A DNA stretch of 64,000 nucleotides from contig NC_057803.1 of the NCBI RefSeq assembly GCF_018294505.1, positions 691,189,694 to 691,253,693 on the forward strand, in the 5' to 3' direction. Below the pieces are notes generated by a model. That model worked only from the letters and a program-made list of their open reading frames with translations. It did not search any database and was not told the DNA's origin. Numbering within the stretch: the stretch's first letter is position 1; each line of letters begins with the position of its first letter. A program made the position numbers and the translations under genes. This DNA comes from Triticum aestivum. Taxonomy: Eukaryota > Streptophyta > Magnoliopsida > Poales > Poaceae. Below, one piece after another: positions 46,103 to 59,106 of the stretch.

Positions 46103-49100
46103 TCAATCCTGGCTCTTCCAGCAGGATGGGAATCTTGCAGCCTTGCCCATTTCTTCTATGTTTCCCATTTCTTGGTATTGGTTTTCTGGTTTGTTGTGTA
46201 TAAGATTTGGTTCACTTTTATGTTTGTTAATTGCTTCTTTCAACTCAACAGGGATCAATTCGCCATTGAACTCGAGCTCCTTCAATTTTGGAAGGTTGTC
46301 AATGCCTGACAGACTCCCCACCGTGCCCCTTGTGAAGGACCAGATGATTTTCTTGAGCTTAGGAGCAGATCCGCTGGCGAACTCTATCTTGGTGATGGCA
46401 GAACCATCGACAATAAGAAGGGTGAGACTTGGGAACTCATCTTTGTTGAACTTAATCCGGCTTTCAACACAAGCTTCCTCCTTCAGGACTAGGCAGCGCA
46501 TATATCGTATCTTGGCGAACATTTTCAGGTCATCTTCGCTCAGTTTGGTACTACAAAGAGTCACCTTGGGAACTTTCTCAGCCTTGTCAAATAATGAAAG
46601 CTTGTTGTTGTTGTTGTTCAACTCGACTTCCTTCAGTTCTGGAAGGGCTTCGACCCTAGAAAGAGATTGTATGCCATCGGTTGAGCATAAAGTGATCTTC
46701 TCCAGCTTAAGGGCCCACCTTCAAACAAGATGTCAGTCATGTTAGAGCCCTCAACAAGAAAGCACTTGAGATTTTTGAATTTGTCATTCTCGAAGGTGAG
46801 CTTGCTGTCCATGTATGCTTTGTCTCGTAGCCTGAGACAAACTATATTGGGAAGTTTGTTGAGGACCTTCAGATCATCCTGCTTCAGTCGGGTTCCAGTT
46901 AGAGTTATCTTCGCAAGTTGCAAGAAGTAGTTATGTTTGTTCAGCACTTGAAGAAGTTGCCCCTTTTTTGTGGTTCCAGTAATGCTTAGGCTCTCAAGAA
47001 GAAGCTTGGGAGGTTGTTTATAATATTGGAGAACAGTATTTGGAAAATCTTCGTTGGAAGGATCTTGCTTAGTCATGGGAAGAGTGATTGACAGAGACCT
47101 GAGGCACTCATGCAAGTCACTAATAGCTCGAAGCAAATTCCTAATGAGTTTGTCATTGTCTCCAATAACCACACCAAGCTTCCTTAGTTGCCACAGCTTT
47201 CCAATATCTTTCAAAACTTGATGATTCTGTGCCTTGACATTGGACAATACCTCCATATTTAACATTTTTCCGATCTTGTCAGGAACATAAGATATTTCAG
47301 TACTGCCTGCCCTCGGCACAGGTGTCCAGCCAGCAAACGCTTCAGCTTCAGGAGTAGGACATTTACTATTGCAGACTCGGGCACATGGGTGTCCCGAATA
47401 TCCAATACTTCCAGCTCACGGAGGTTGTTGATTTCACTAGGCAGCTGTTTAACATCTGTTCCCCTGAGACTCAGATACTTGAGCAGTACCATTGTTCTGC
47501 AGATGTCCTTGAGGTAACACTGGTTCTTACAACTGAAGCATTTACATCCTTCTAGATCTAGCACCTTGATAATGGATACTCGAAATGATTCTTCATAGAG
47601 CTTTTCGAAGAATCTGTTGATTTTATCAGAGCGACGGATTCGAAGATTGTTGAAAATGGAGAAGTGGCGAGCCAAGTAATGTGACAGCCGTGTTTCTATA
47701 ATGCGCTGTTTTCTGGCGATCTTGGTTATGAATCCATGAACTACATCACCTATTACACAACTCTTCAGCTGTCCTATTGCACCAATATCAGCAGGATAAA
47801 CAAGCCACCGGTTAATTAGCGCATCAAAACATCGATTGGCATGTCGAACAGAACTCACCCAGTCTTGCTTGGTCATCAACCCCTCTACAACCCACCGTCC
47901 TATCAAGGTTGACCGCCTGATGTGTTGTCGTCGAGGGAAAATTGCTAGGTATAGCAAGCAGGACCTGTATTCCTTAGGCAGGTCACTGTAAGAGAACATG
48001 AACATCTTCTTAGCAATGATATTGCTATCGAATGAGTTGTGCCCAGATGTGTGTGTGAAGCTTGAGGTACCGGCTACAGGGCTTTGTGCAACTTGCTTAG
48101 CTCTTCATGGCTCCTCTTGGGGTTGGCGTGCAAAGCATGAATGAAGATCTTCATGCAAAGTTCTTGTTGCTTACGCTTGTCCAAGATGTCAAGATAAATC
48201 TTCGGGTTATCTCCAAGCATGTGGTTTTTTGTAAGCTCAAGTGCAGTATCACGGTAGAGGCCAAGAAGACAATAGTCTATAGGCTCCTGCACTGGCCAAC
48301 AATATTCTTTGGCTCGTGCTATGTTATCTTTGAATGTCAACATCGGTGCACCAGTTATGCGACCAAACATGTTGAAAGCATTTTTGGTCTCCTCCCATCT
48401 AGATACCTAGTCATCATCAAGTTTGAGGATAACAAGGATCTGGCCATCTTGGCTCATCAAACGATCTCCAATTTTGTCCATGATTCCTTTGATCTGGAGC
48501 TGGTCTTGCATCGTGCACTCTATTTCCCGAATCTTTGCTATGGTTTCTTCAGTTAGAGCATCCGGAATACAATGCTGACTTTGTATATCATCAACTATAT
48601 CTATTTTCTTCACGGATTTGTCTTCCTGCAGATCAACTGGACTTGGTTTCTTCGTGGATTTGTCTTCCTGCAGCTCAACACCTGGTTTGTGCACGGATTT
48701 CTCCTGAAGGACCTTGCGGATCATTTCTTTGATTTGATCCTCGACCAATATAATGGTGCTAGTGGTGCTGACGGTGCTGGCTTGCTCTTGGATCTGTGGG
48801 CGCTTCTTGGTGGTCACCTGGGGGAACACCTCCCTTAGGATATGTTCATAATGGGCTTCATTGAGACCAATTCCCTTTCCTTCATCTTCTTCCATATGCC
48901 CTTTAAGCTTCTTGGATGTTCCCTTGATGATCGCCTCGTGTGTGATTGTGTCTTCCTTCCTTTCTAGATCTCTGATTGTGTCTTCCTTCCTTTCTAGGTC
49001 TTGTTTGGTAGCAGGCGCACCTTCAGTTGGCTTGTGCTTGAGATGCCACAACGCTTGGAGGAGTACGCCTAAGGGTTTATCTTTAACGGATTCTGGCAGA

Positions 49101-49781
49101 CCCAGCGGGTCTTCATCCATTTGTTCCAAGTTGATCTGCAGCTGTCCGCCCTTCATTTTTTCCATGGTGTTCTTGATTTCTTCAAACTTGTTGTCCAGGT
49201 TCATTGCTTGGATTTGTTCTATCAATTGATTAAGCAGCTTCCATTTTTCTAAGCGAATATCACTTTTTATTTTATTAGTCTCGTCTTCGCTGACTTGACC
49301 TTGCTATTGCTGGGGCTGGGGTTCGGCAGATTGAAGCTGCCGCAGGATGTAGTACAGAATGTCCCGAATTCGAAGGGCTCGAGCAAACAAGTGCACTGCT
49401 AGGATGTCGACCATGACACTAGGCCTGCTGGGACAATGTTTATCCCACATTGCCGAAGCTTCCTTCACAATAGCCAGGGTTTCCTCCTTATCCAGTGCCA
49501 CAATGGCGACTGATGGTACAGGCTCCCCCTCAGCAGTGTGGCGCTGTGCGACATCCTCTATCCATTCTGCTAGCTTCACCCTAGTGTTCTCCTCGGGCGT
49601 ACGAGGCTGGTAAAATGTCCCTCTTACACCAGAGTGGTTAGTTGTTGCCATTGCTAGCATGAGTTGATCGTTGCTCTTTTCTTTTTCATCTCCGGAACTA
49701 GCGGATGATGAGGATGCTTGCTCCTCCGCTGTAGGCGACAGTGCCGCTGCCGCCTCCTTCGCCGGGACCTCAACGCCATAC
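46103..49781 (-). pseudogene. NLR disease-resistance gene, exon 2 (degenerate NB region, winged helix, LRR)
   Basis: The exon starts after an AG at 49782 and reads on as YGVEVPAKEA, in phase with exon 1. The NB-ARC P-loop position reads VAIVALDKEETLAIV, with no GxGGxGKT. A long Lys/Glu-rich region with DLERKEDTI repeats follows. The winged helix ([19 protein letters not shown], then LIGRWVVEG) is at about 47995-47880 and leucine-rich repeats ([16 protein letters not shown]) run to 46103. NLRs are cytoplasmic immune receptors. Lesions: TAG at 49304-49306, TAG at 48407-48409, and frameshifts near 48072, 47325 and 46720. The overall layout recalls grass Pik-2-like NLRs. Confidence 0.87.
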
Positions 49782-50639
49782 CTGTAACATGCCAGAAATA
49801 ATTAATTAGAATGAAAAGTTCAACCATGTAGCCACAACAACAGATGAAGAAAAATAACTTCTGTAACTGGAAAATATATAAGCCAGGTGGAAATTCCGAG
49901 ACCTTTGATAGGTTTATCTCATCAAATAGTCAAAATGGAGTGGTGGTTTATCTTTCTATTTTATTTTTTTGAGGGCGTTGTGGTGGTTTATTTAGGTAAG
50001 ACTCTGGACGAGGGGGGAATTGGCTAGATGTTTTCGCAATGTCCACGTATATACAACTTAAAGCGAATTATGTTCAGAATTATATTATGTGACAAAATAG
50101 TCGCTTGGTAGCTGACTAGCTATAATAGTCAGTTTCGGCCGAGAGTTTGCCATTTCATTTATCAGTAGGTATTCATCTAAGTGTTGTCAGTTGCACAGCC
50201 ATATGCACTAGTAGCATATGATTCCTCCCCTCATTTATTAGTTTTTACTAGTAACTGTAAACTCAGTAGTAATTGTTCAATATATTATCAGATGCTGACA
50301 TTTAATTCTAGCATGACTGAACTGTCAGCCTCATTTATTAGTTCCTACTTGTTAATTACTATGTTCATAAGATAAAACCAAAAGGCCAAAAATTAAGCCT
50401 AACAAAGCACAACTAATGTTGCATCCCATGTCAAGCGAGTAAGGTCAAAGGCGTACATTGCACGAAGGGCAGCTGGACTATATCCTATTGATGGGTTGAT
50501 TAGGCCTAGATGCTTTTTTATTCCATGTTGCGTGTATTTAAAATAATTTCTCTTTTATTATCTCTCTAGTATAGTGATACATGCGTTTGTATGTGTGCAC
50601 TGTTTACATGTATAATTAAATTGTTGATGATTATTTTTT

Positions 50640-51720
50640 GTCAGGAAAAATGTTCATTACTCCCTCCATTCTATATTGTGTCGTTAATTTATTATAATTT
50701 TTTTACTTACAATTCTTTTAATTTCTTGATTTCACAATACATATTATATCCATTTTATTTTTTGATATGTACTATTTTTTGTATTTAATGGTTTTTGTTT
50801 TACTTATTTTAATCTATTTCGCACCACTTAATCCTGAATATTCACGACGACTTCCTTTTCAGATGAATTTTCCACCGGTAATCGTGGATTTCTTTACAAC
50901 AACTTTCAATTTCTTCCAATTTATTTTTTCTGTTTCACTAGTTGAGTTTTTTCCTCTGACAATTTTATTTTTGTTCCACACTTTTTATTCTTACAATAAT
51001 TATGTTCCATGATGAATTTTAGTAATCTTGAATTGCTTCGTCATGAGTAATTTGTTCCAGTTATATTAATTTCTCTATTCATGTACTAATCTTGAATTAT
51101 TCCAGTGACATTATTTTTGTTCCACTTTTCTTGTCCGAATATAAATCCTAAATTATCGTGAAGATGATTTTCCCACTTTTTTGTTCAACAAGTTGTATTG
51201 AATTTGTAGCATGGTGATAATTTTTGTTCCACCACTTACTATGGATTGTGCCAAGTTGGCTTCCTTTTTGTTCCGTTGTTAATTATATTTTTTATTTCGG
51301 TCTTTTTCATTCTAATAGTAATAATGTTGTATCATGATTTTTTTGTTGCATTAGGAGTCTGAGTTGTCCAATATGATTGTTTTGCTCTACTTATACTAAT
51401 TCCTTGTCCTAATAATAATCCGGAATTGTCCCACAACTTCCTTTTTGTCTCACTTATTCTTTGTTTTCCAATAGAAATCCTAGATTGTTCCACTTATTTT
51501 AATTTTTTGTTGCAATAGAATTATTTATTGATTCCAGCATGACTTTTTTGCCACTTATGTTAATTTTCTATTAGTAATATAGCATGATTCCATGAAAACT
51601 TTCAATTTGCTGTACTTATTTCATTTTTTGTTCAAATAGAAATCCTAATTTCTTCCATTACATTTTTTAATGTTTTTTTTCAACTAGTAGTATTGAATTG
51701 TTCCATGATCGTGATGTTCA
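50640..51720. repeat. T-rich field of degenerate repeats
   Basis: Motifs such as TTTTTGTTCCACTT, AATCCTGAATTGTTCC and CATGATGA recur every 60-110 bases in varied form. It looks like an old, diverged tandem array. A lone Stowaway-like start (ACTCCCTCCATTC) lies at 50660 without a partner. Confidence 0.5.
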
Positions 51721-52212
51721 CTTAAGCTGCGTTGTTGAGTGGTCTACATAATTTGGGCCTTAGTGCATTGAATCCTAGTGCATGATTCCATAGTAGGGAC
51801 TGCCAGATCGGTAGTGGGAACCTGCAAATCCTATTCCAAACCCTCCTTCCTAATAAGCAGAGTGGTAGGGGGCTTGCTTAATGGGCCAACCCATTTCCTT
51901 CTATAGTGTTTTCTGCCTTCATTGTCCAATTTACATGTTTATTTTTGTGGTGTTTATGCAATTTTCCCAAGTTTGTGCATTTCATGGTTTTTACGTCTTT
52001 GAAAAAAAATATTTTCACCTATTTGTATTTGTTTCTTATCCTTTTTCATTATTTTATACTTCTCATTTTCATATTTTTCTGTTCAGTTTTATTTTCCGCC
52101 GGTGGAATATTTTGCTTGATCAAGGCACTTTTTGTGGATCCCAAACTGATCCCGCAAAAAATCTAGGGGACAAAAAAAGAGCCTTGATCGAGGGAGGCGA
52201 GCTACATCCACT
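51721..52212. other. Intron sequence left of the small CACTA
   Basis: AT-rich, no gene. It ends with ACT, the left target-site copy of the CACTA. Confidence 0.5.
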
Positions 52213-53619
52213 CACTAGTAGAAAAATGACCTAATATGAGACACATTAGTCCCAGTTCGATTTTGGCCCGGTACTAATGGTACCATTAGTGTCGGTTCGA
52301 ACGGCTGCGCATTAATGCCGGTTCGTTTTGAACCTTTAGTACCGCTTCGTGCCACGAGCCGGTACTAAAGGGATGGTGGCAGGCTGGCGTCAGGCCGGGG
52401 CCCCGCGATCACCTTTAGCACCGGTTCGTGTTTAGTACCAGTTCATGCCACAAACCGGTACTAAAGGGGTTTGACCTATAGTACCGGTTCGTGGCACAAA
52501 CCGGTACTAAAGGGCAATTTTCAAACCCCCTACCCCCCCCCCTCCCCCGTGTATCGCCATTTTCAGTTTTGAAAAATACAAAAGAAAATGATAAAAAATT
52601 CAAAAAAATAAAATTCTTCGAGATGTGTAGTAATATTACTACATCTACTAGTTAGGAAAATTAAAAAACTTAAATTTGGACATGTTTTGCAAAAAGTGTA
52701 GGGAAAAGGTAAAATGGCTATAACTTTTGCATACAATGTCGGAAAAAAACGTAATAATTAAAAAATTCAGCACGAAAATCCTCATCCGATTTTGACAGCC
52801 TACGCCCTGTTTGCAATTTTTTAGAATCCTCAAATTCCAAAAGGAGAAAAAGATATGCTCAAATTTAAGTTTTTTTAATTTTGGTTAAATCTGGTCAAAC
52901 TACTTATTCAAGAAGTATTAATGTTACTACATACTTATTCAAGAATATTAGTGTTACTAAATAATTATTTCAATTTTTTGAATTTTGGTCAAATCTGGTC
53001 AAACTATGGTCAAACTTATTCAAGAAATATTAGTGTTACTAAATAATTACTGTTTTTAGAATAGTTTCAAACTCAAACTGTGAAATGTGTGATCTAATGC
53101 TCAAGCTAAACTACTGAGGGTTAATAGGATTTACAGCTTATATTTGTCAGGAAAACAACAAGTGCAGACTTGGAAAGTAGGGGGAATAGAACTCCGAAGT
53201 TAAGCGTGCTCAGGCTGGGGGAGTGAGAGGATGGGTGATTGGTCGGGAAGTTAGACGATTTGGAATGAGTGATCCACACTTGAGTAGTTAAGAGAGGCGA
53301 TTAGAGACTAAATCTTCAAATAGATCAGAAAATTGAAAATCGAAAAAAAATCAATTTTTTTCCAAAATTTTCAAAAAGTAATTTAAAAAAAAATACCTTT
53401 AGTACCGGTTGGNNNNNNNNNNNNNNNNNNNNNNNNNNNNNNNNNNNNNNNNNNNNNNNNNNNNNNNNNNNNNNNNNNNNNNNNNNNNNNNNNNNNNNNN
53501 NNNNNNNNNNNNNNNNNNNNNNNNNNNNNNNNNNNNNNNNNNNNNNNNNNNNNNNNNNNNNNNNNNNNNNNNNNNNNNNNNNNNNNNNNNNNNNNNNNNN
53601 NNNNNNNNNNNNACTAGTG
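52213..53619. mobile_element. Small non-autonomous CACTA (target site ACT)
   Basis: It starts CACTAGTAG at 52213 and ends ACTAGTG at 53619, with ACT duplicated on both sides (52210-52212, 53620-53622). Subterminal repeats ACCGGTACTAAAGG / CCTTTAGTACCGGTT are dense at 52320-52515 and recur at 53397. No transposase is visible; 200 bases are an N gap (53413-53612). Confidence 0.88.
53413..53612. other. Assembly gap (200 N)
   Basis: A run of N inside the right subterminal region of the small CACTA. The round length suggests a gap of arbitrary size. Confidence 0.99.
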
Positions 53620-53672
53620 ACTCCTCCAAAAAAGCAAAAACAATATTTGGTGCCTCATTTTTCTGGAAAGAT

Positions 53673-53731
<59 letters not shown>
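53673..53731. repeat. (AAC)n microsatellite, the tail of the LINE
   Basis: About twenty AAC triplets on the plus strand, so TTG repeats on the LINE strand. Such TTG-type tails are typical of plant RTE-clade LINEs. Confidence 0.92.
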
Positions 53732-53795
53732 AGCCTTTAGTCCCAAGCAAGTTGGGGTAGGCTAGAGGTGAAACCCATAAGATCTCGCAACCAAC

Positions 53796-56700
53796 TCATG
53801 GCTCTGGCACATGGATAGCAAGCTTCCATGCACCCCTGTCCATAGCTAGCTCTTCGGTGATACCCCAATCCTTCAGGTCTCTCTTAACTGACTCCTCCCA
53901 TGTCAAATTCGGTCTACCCCGCCCTCTCTTGACATTCTCCGCACGCTTTATCCATCCGCTATGCACTGGAGCTTCTGGAGGCCTGCGCTGGATATGCCCA
54001 AACCATCTCAGACGATGTTGGACAAGCTTCTCTTCAATTGGTGCTACCCCAACTCTATCTCGTATATCATCATTCCGGACTCGATCCTTCCTCGTGTGGC
54101 CACACATCCATCTCAACATACGCATCTCCGCCACACCTAACTGTTGAACATGGCGCCTTTTAGTCGGCTAACACTCAGCGCCATACAACATTGCGGGTCG
54201 AACCGCTGTCCTGTAGAACTTGCCTTTTAGCTTTTGTGGCACTCTCTTGTCACAGAGAATGCCAGAAGCTTGGCGCCACTTCATCCATCCGGCTTTGATC
54301 CGATGGTTCACATCTTCATCAATACCCCCATCCTCCTGCAGCATTGACCCCAAATACCGAAAGGTGTCCTTCCGAGGTACCACCTGACCATCAAGGCTAA
54401 CCTCCTCCTCCTCACACCTAGTAGTACTGAAACCGCACATCGTGTACTCGGTTTTAGTCCTACTAAGCCTAAACCCTTTCGATTCCAAGGTTTGTCTCCA
54501 TAACTCTAACATCCTATTTACCCCCGCCCGACTATCGTCAACTAGCACCACATCATCCGCAAAGAGCATACACCATGGGATATCTCCTTGTATATCCCTT
54601 GTGACCTCATCCATCACCAATGCAAAAAGATAAGGGCTCAAAGCTGACCCCTGATGCAGTCATATCTTAATCGGGAAGTCATCAGTGTCGACATCACTTG
54701 TTCGAACACTTGTCACAACATTATCGTACATGTCCTTGATGAGGGTAATGTACTTTGCTGGGACTTTGTGTTTCTCCAAGGCCCACCACATGACATTCCG
54801 CGGTATCTTATCATAGGCCTTCTCCAAGTCAATGAACACCATATGCAAGTCCTTCCTTTGCTCCCTATATCTCTCCATAAGCTGTCGTACCAAGAAAATG
54901 GCTTCCATGGTCGACCTCCCAGGCATGAAACCAAACTGGTTTTTGGTCACGCTTGTCATTCTTATTAAGCGGTGCTCAATGACTCTCTCCCATAGCTTCA
55001 TTGTATGGCTCATCAGCTTAATTCCACGGTAATTAGTACAACTCTGAACATCCCCCTTGTTCTTGAAGATTGGTACTAATATACTCCGTCTCCATTCTTC
55101 TGGCATCTTGTTTGCCCGAAAAATGAGATTGAAAAGCCTGGTTAGCCATACTATCGCTATGTCCCCGAGACCTTTCCACACCTCAATGGGGATACAATCC
55201 GGGCCCATCGCCTTGCCTCCCTTCATCCTTTTTAAAGCCTCCTTGACCTCAGACTCCTGGATTCGACGCACAAAACGCATGCTGGTCTCATCAAAAGAGT
55301 CGTCCAGTTCAATGGTAGAGCTTTCATTCTCCCCATTGAACAGCTTGTCGAAGTACTCCCGCCATCTATGCTTAATCTCCTCATCCTTCACCAAGAGTTG
55401 GCCTGCTCCGTCCTTGATGCATTTGACTTGGCCAATATCCCTCGTCGTCCTCTCTCGGATCTTGGCCATCTTATAGATGTCCCTTTCGCCTTCCTTCGTG
55501 CCTAACCGTTGGTAGAGGTCCTCATATGCCCGACCCCTTGCTTCACCAATAGCTCGCTTTGCGGCCTTCTTCGCCATCTTGTACTTCTCTATGTTGTGTG
55601 CACTCCTATCCAGGTATAGGCGTCTAAAGCAATCTTTCTTCTCTTTAATCGCCTTCTGGACATCATCATTCCACCACCAGGTATCCTTATCTTCTCTTCT
55701 CCTTCCCCTAGACACTCCAAACTCCTCTGAGGCCACCTTACGAATGCAAGTCGCCATCTTCATCCACACATTGTCCGCATCCCCTCCTTCGTCCCAAGGG
55801 CCCTCCTTAATGACCCTCTCCTTGAACGCCTGAGCTACCTCCCCCTTGAGCTTCCACCACTTCGTTCTAGCGACTTTAGCCCGCTTATCCCGCTGGACAC
55901 GAATCCGAAAGCGGAAGTCAGCAACCACCAGCTTATGCTGGGGTACAACACTCTCTCCAGGTATCACCTTACAGTCTAGGCACGCACGCCTATGTTCCCT
56001 TCTCGAGAGGATAAAATGAATCTAGCTAGAGTGTTGGCCACGACTAAAAGTCACCAGATGTGATTCTCTCTTTCTAAAGAGGGTGTTGGCTACAATCATG
56101 TTGTAGGCTAGAGCAAAGCTTAAGACATCGTCTCCTTCTTGATTCCTGATGCCATAGCCAAAGCCCCCATGCGCCCCTTCAAAACCTGTGTTAGATGTAC
56201 CCACCTGGCCATTGAGGTCTCCTCCTATGAAGAGCTTCTCACCAATCGGTACACTCCTAACCATGTCTTCCAGGCCTTCCCAGAACTCCCTCTTGGTGTT
56301 CTCATTGTGGCCTACTTGCGGGGCATACGCGCTGATAACATTGAGAACCAAGTCCTCAACTACCAGCTTGACCAGGATAATCCGATCCCCACGTCTCTTG
56401 ACGTCTACCACTCCATACTTGAGGCTCTTGTTGATCAAGATGCCTACGCCATTTCTGTTTGCAGCCGTCCCCGTGTACCATAGCTTGAAGCCGGTATCCT
56501 CCACCTCCTTCGCCTTCTGTCCTCTCCATTTGGTTTCTTGGACGCAAAGGATATCAACACCTCTCCTCACCGCTGCATCAACTAGCTCCCGAAGCTTCCC
56601 TGTCAGAGACCCTACGTTCCAGCTACCTAAGCGAATCCTCCTAGGCTCGGCTAGCTTCCTTACCCTTCGCACTCGTCGAGTCAAATGCGAAGACCCTTGC

Positions 56701-56918
56701 TCATTTTCCACTACATCCGGGCGCCGATGTAGCACGCCACTAAGGATGCGACGACCCGATCCTCGCTCACTTGCCACCGTATCCGGATCAAGATACGGCG
56801 CGCCACCTGGGGGGTGACGGCCCGGCCCTTGCCCATTTTCCACCACATCCGGGTTCCGATGTGGCGCGTCGCTGAGAGGGTTACGCCCCAACGAAAATCT
56901 TTTGGGTTTCATCTCCAT
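53796..56918 (-). pseudogene. LINE endonuclease-reverse transcriptase, one frame with three stops
   Basis: From the ATG at 56918 the frame runs to 53796 with only three internal stops: TAG at 56022, TGA at 54660 and TAG at 54168. I saw no frameshift. The N-part is an APE-type endonuclease (GSWNVGSLTG, VQETKWRG, GGDLNGQ) that nicks target DNA. The reverse transcriptase begins near 55300 (GPDCIPIEVWKGL, FGFMPGRSTMEA, FIDLEKAYD) and has its catalytic FADD box at about 54560. The C-terminal segment (MRMLRWMCGHTRKDRVRN) is usual for RTE elements. The three stops fit single-base changes, so this is a young or recently active copy. Confidence 0.9.
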
Positions 56919-57149
56919 AAGAGTGGCTGAGTTTTTACGTTGGCTCGCCAAGCCTATCACAACCCTCCTCCTTTACCCGGGCTTGGGACCGGCTATGTTG
57001 AGACAACATAGGCGGAGTATACATGTACATACATGTTTTTATCAATATATGTTTTAGACATAGGGTAAACATAAATAATAATCTGTGGCGCTACGGATTT
57101 GTATTTTGGGTATCTTTTAAATTGAAGTTTCTTCACTAACATTCATGTA

Positions 57150-57407
57150 CTGCTTCCGGTCCTTTCTAATCCACATATAAGATTTTTCTAAAGTCAAACT
57201 TCGTAAAGTTTGACCAATTTTATAGATGAAATATCAACATTTATAATACAAAATCAACATCATTAGATGCATCATGAATTTAATTTTCATATTGTATGAA
57301 TTTGGTATTGTAGATGTTGATATTTTTCTGAATATAAATATGGTCAAACTTTACGAAGTTTAACTTCAAGCAAATCTTATATCCGAAGTAAAAAGGACTG
57401 GGGGGAG
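57150..57407. mobile_element. Stowaway-type MITE (258 bp)
   Basis: TA target sites at 57148-57149 and 57408-57409. The ends CTGCTTCCGGTCCTTTCTAA and its partner TTTTTACTTCGGATATAAGA region form long inverted repeats through TCAAACTTCGTAAAGTTTGACC. No coding capacity. Confidence 0.82.
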
Positions 57408-59106
57408 TATGTTGAATACATTTATAGATATCCGTGAAAAAAATTGAACTTTTTAAACTTCTGATTATATTTTGTACTGTTGAAAATACCCTGTTCTATG
57501 GAGCACAAAGCAGATTGACACTCTCAACATCCCCTCTCATTTGAGGCAGGCATTTTTAAGGAAATCAATAGATTTTCACTTTTGTGCCACTCTCTTGCCA
57601 TCCATGTCAGTGCCCCTTTGTTCCTCCATACCTTGGGGTGTCCATGTGACTATTAGGTTATGAATATATTGATGGCACGATAGATTCCCTTGACACACAC
57701 TAGTGGAGAAACACAACCTTGTGCTGTCATCACTTTATGGTACAAGTTTTTGTTGATGACCACTGGTATAATTGTGTCTCTAAGCATTCTCTTATGGTTG
57801 TACTGTATTTATTAATTTTTCAAATTTGAAGAATTGCATGTTTAGATATTAGTGCTTCTATTTATACCTTAATGCACTCGAATCGGATGAACAACCATAG
57901 TGGAAGCAGGGAACTGCGGTCTGTGAGCAAGTACTGGCGCTATTTGCTTGGCTTCACCATAAATGCAAGAACGTGTGTGAATATATTGACATAATTTGGA
58001 AGTCTCAAAATGAGAAGAATTCTTGTTTAGTATTTTGATGAATTTTTTATGTTTTAACCCTTATTCGAAGCTTTGTTTCCTTATATGGCTGTTTCCTTTT
58101 CAATTTACTTGTCATGTATTTTTACTCTTTGAAGCAACATGTATGAAATCTGGGAGTAGTACGCCCTATAATTTACACACTCCTTCACCATGTTTATATC
58201 TCAACATAAACCAGACAACTTAGAAATCCACCTTGCGATTTTGTACATACATGAGCCAAGATGTAATTGAATTTCAATGGTTTTGCTATTTCTAAGGCAC
58301 TTAAAATACCTGACTGCAAATCGATACTAACATTCGTAGGATCTGATATTCATACGAGTACAAAGCTATGATAAAATCTACATCGGATGGCTATAAATAA
58401 TTACATATCAAATGAAAACAAACTATTTGTAAGCCGATTAAGAAATAGTCACTCTTGGATTTCTATTTCTTAGAGCGGTTGTTGAGGCATGTTCTTTGTT
58501 ATGTTCCCCTTGATTGCATGGATGTCTATTATTAGGGAAAGTTGTAATTGTACAACCATACCAGTACACCTTCTATCTTCACTGTCTATTATTGCATCAA
58601 AATTCTTCTGGACAAACTTCTTTTTATTGTTTCTCCAAATAAAAGAAAAATTGAACTCGAAACTTTGCAGATCAACATCATACAAGTATTGCCATGTGCA
58701 GAAATATTTTCAGATTTCTTGGCGCAATAGGAATTTTTCAAAACGATACAGCTCATTCAAATTTTGAAATTTGACAACTTTATGTCTTATCAAAAAGATC
58801 GGAAACATTTTATACAAAGAGTGGCACTTGTGTGTAGTTGACTTGCAAAGTTGCAATGTCAAATGTCCTCTTGTTTGGAAGAAACAAAAATGAGAAATTT
58901 CTATACAAGGATAGCATGGATCTTCATGCAAACTGAATGGTGTAGGTAGAAGGTGTACCCATATGGGGTATGAAAAAACCACACTCTTGTCTATTATTGT
59001 TATTTCTGTTGTTAATTGTTTCCCATGGATTTGGAGATAAAAGCGGCTAATTGCGGCAAATATGCTACAGCATAGTGTTCTGAGAATGCAGAAAATGTTA
59101 CAGTAC

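Larger units (their letters stand above)
53673..57003 (-). mobile_element. RTE-clade LINE, near full length
   Basis: About 3.3 kb from a short 5' untranslated part to a TTG-repeat tail. It carries one long ORF for endonuclease and reverse transcriptase. It sits antisense to the plus strand, hence in the same orientation as the NLR. The 5' limit is estimated and no target-site duplication was found. Confidence 0.85.
49782..59106 (-). other. NLR intron, 9,325 bp, filled with transposons
   Basis: Donor AG|GTACTG at 59107/59106 and acceptor TTACAG|GTATGG at 49782/49781; joining them keeps the frame (RTRYGVEV). It contains a degenerate repeat field, a small CACTA, an RTE LINE and a Stowaway MITE. 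49782-50640 and 57408-59106 show nothing recognisable. Confidence 0.8.

Noticed and set aside
50655..50700. Stowaway MITE start (CTCCCTCCATTC after TA)
   Set aside because: No matching inverted end with TA was found within 400 bases, so it is a chance match or a lone relic.
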